Of a DNA stretch of 5,184 bases, positions 4,683 to 5,184 are shown piece by piece. Source of the stretch: Nanobdellota archaeon. GTDB taxonomy: Archaea; Nanobdellota; Nanobdellia; SCGC-AAA011-G17; VGLX01. The notes beneath the pieces are model-generated. The model was not told the origin of the DNA, made no database searches, and saw nothing but the letters and a program-made list of their open reading frames with translations. The position numbers and the translations under genes are program-made. The stretch lies in NCBI GenBank assembly GCA_018894775.1, contig JAHIPG010000123.1, positions 1 to 5,184 of the forward strand, read 5' to 3'. Within the stretch, counting starts at the first letter, position 1. Each line of letters begins with the position of its first letter.

Positions 4683-5008
4683 ACCTTTTTTTCTAAGATT
4701 TCCAGTCTCTTCTTGATTTCACTGAGTTCTTTTTTGATATCCTCCGAATCCTGTGCTTCCTCCTCCTCTTCCTCTTCAGCCCGCTCCCTTTCCATTGCCC
4801 ACACCGCTATATCAAATATTCCTAAAACAATAATCCCAAAACCAATAAAGAGGGAAATAAGTCTTATATACTCAGGTAAATTATAATACTCCTGAATCCA
4901 TGCAAAAATAGCAATTATTGCCACACTCGTGAGTATTAGTTTCATTGGTCTAATCCTGAAAACACTGAAAACTACACGCACAACGCCTAACAATGATGTT
5001 CTTTCCAT
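4679..5008 (-). CDS. Two-helix membrane protein with acidic coiled coil (paralogue 2)
   Basis: 109 residues: a short start, IRPMKL (19-24), membrane helices about 23-40 and 48-70 with QEYYN between them, an EEEEEEEE run (about 78-84), then the coil DSEDIKKELSEIKKRLEILEKKV to the end. It is the compact version of the 179-residue protein downstream; both share RPM, YYN, FIG-x-G-x-IVLG-x2-D and the D-I-K-x-E-L-x-E-I-x2-R-L-E coil. The ATG at 5008 is preceded by GAGGT (5013-5017), which overlaps the stop of the preceding gene two bases upstream, so translation is coupled. Both termini are predicted cytoplasmic. Possible roles are a scaffold or an assembly partner; no enzyme motif is present. Confidence 0.75.
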   Translation of the reverse strand: MERTSLLGVVRVVFSVFRIRPMKLILTSVAIIAIFAWIQEYYNLPEYIRLISLFIGFGIIVLGIFDIAVWAMERERAEEEEEEEAQDSEDIKKELSEIKKRLEILEKKV

Positions 5009-5010
5009 AG

Positions 5011-5184
5011 CTACCTCACTTTTATTTTATCTTGTTCATGATATTTCTCTAACTTTTCCAATCTGTTTTTGATGTCTTTTAGCTCTTTCATAACGGTCTT
5101 GAATATTAGTATCTCTGTTTCTTCCTCCTCAGGTGCAAACTCCACGCCCATATATAGCAATCCTAAAAGGATAAGCCCTACACC
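5011..5184 (-). CDS. C-terminal part of a third paralogous membrane/coiled-coil protein (5' end cut by window)
   Basis: The open frame enters from the right edge and gives 57 residues ending at the TAG at 5011-5013. It begins inside a hydrophobic helix (GVGLILLGLLYMGVEF), goes through an EEEE run and ends in the coil KELKDIKNRLEKLEKY plus a charged tail. The G-x-G-x-I-x-LG-x-L helix end, acidic linker and coil match the same regions of the proteins at 4679-5008 and 3845-4384, so this is a third copy of the family. The next gene starts two bases after its stop. Confidence 0.65.
   Translation of the reverse strand, partial: GVGLILLGLLYMGVEFAPEEEETEILIFKTVMKELKDIKNRLEKLEKYHEQDKIKVR

Overview
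The window looks archaeal: chromosome, or an integrated or viral archaeal element. Three kinds of evidence support this. Ribosome-binding sites are of the GGTGA/GAGGTGA type. Promoters have TATA-like boxes about 25-30 bases before the inferred transcript start, one of them almost leaderless. The gene content also fits: a ferredoxin:thioredoxin-reductase-like Fe-S protein and a small MoaD/ThiS-like protein ending in Gly-Gly. No lineage can be named safely. Every gene I accept lies on the minus strand, so the window reads biologically from right to left. I see no rRNA, tRNA, CRISPR array or insertion sequence, and no gene-free stretch over 130 bases.

Right part (5184 to 3633): a tightly packed, translationally coupled set of small membrane proteins. 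Three of them (the cut-off gene at 5011-5184, 4679-5008 and 3845-4384) are paralogues with a hydrophobic two-helix core followed by an acidic, then heptad-like coiled coil. An 88-residue protein with the opposite layout (coil, then one membrane helix) and a 71-residue two-helix protein are interleaved with them. The function is unknown. The arrangement suggests a membrane-bound assembly held together by coiled coils.

Middle (3617 to 3093): a GIY-YIG nuclease-domain gene whose first ~26 codons have the composition of the neighbourhood (about 38-40% GC), while the rest drops abruptly to about 24% GC. This suggests a recently acquired nuclease domain fused to a resident gene start.

Left part: two separately promoted operons. 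Operon A (2965 to 1513) encodes an 80-residue ubiquitin-like/sulfur-carrier-like protein ending PPVVGG, followed by a 393-residue protein of unknown function. Operon B (1400 to beyond position 1) encodes a 174-residue helical protein, a 114-residue Cys-containing protein and a coiled-coil protein with an FTR-type six-cysteine Fe-S/disulfide site. Upstream of both promoters, at nearly the same distance from the TATA box, lies the same 21-bp imperfect palindrome (TTAG-N3-AAT-R-ATT-N3-CTAA). The two copies differ only at the centre base. This is the strongest unexpected signal: one DNA-binding regulator probably controls both operons, which ties the Gly-Gly protein to the Fe-S disulfide-reductase-like protein. 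The regulator itself and any E1/MoeB-like activating enzyme are not in the window.
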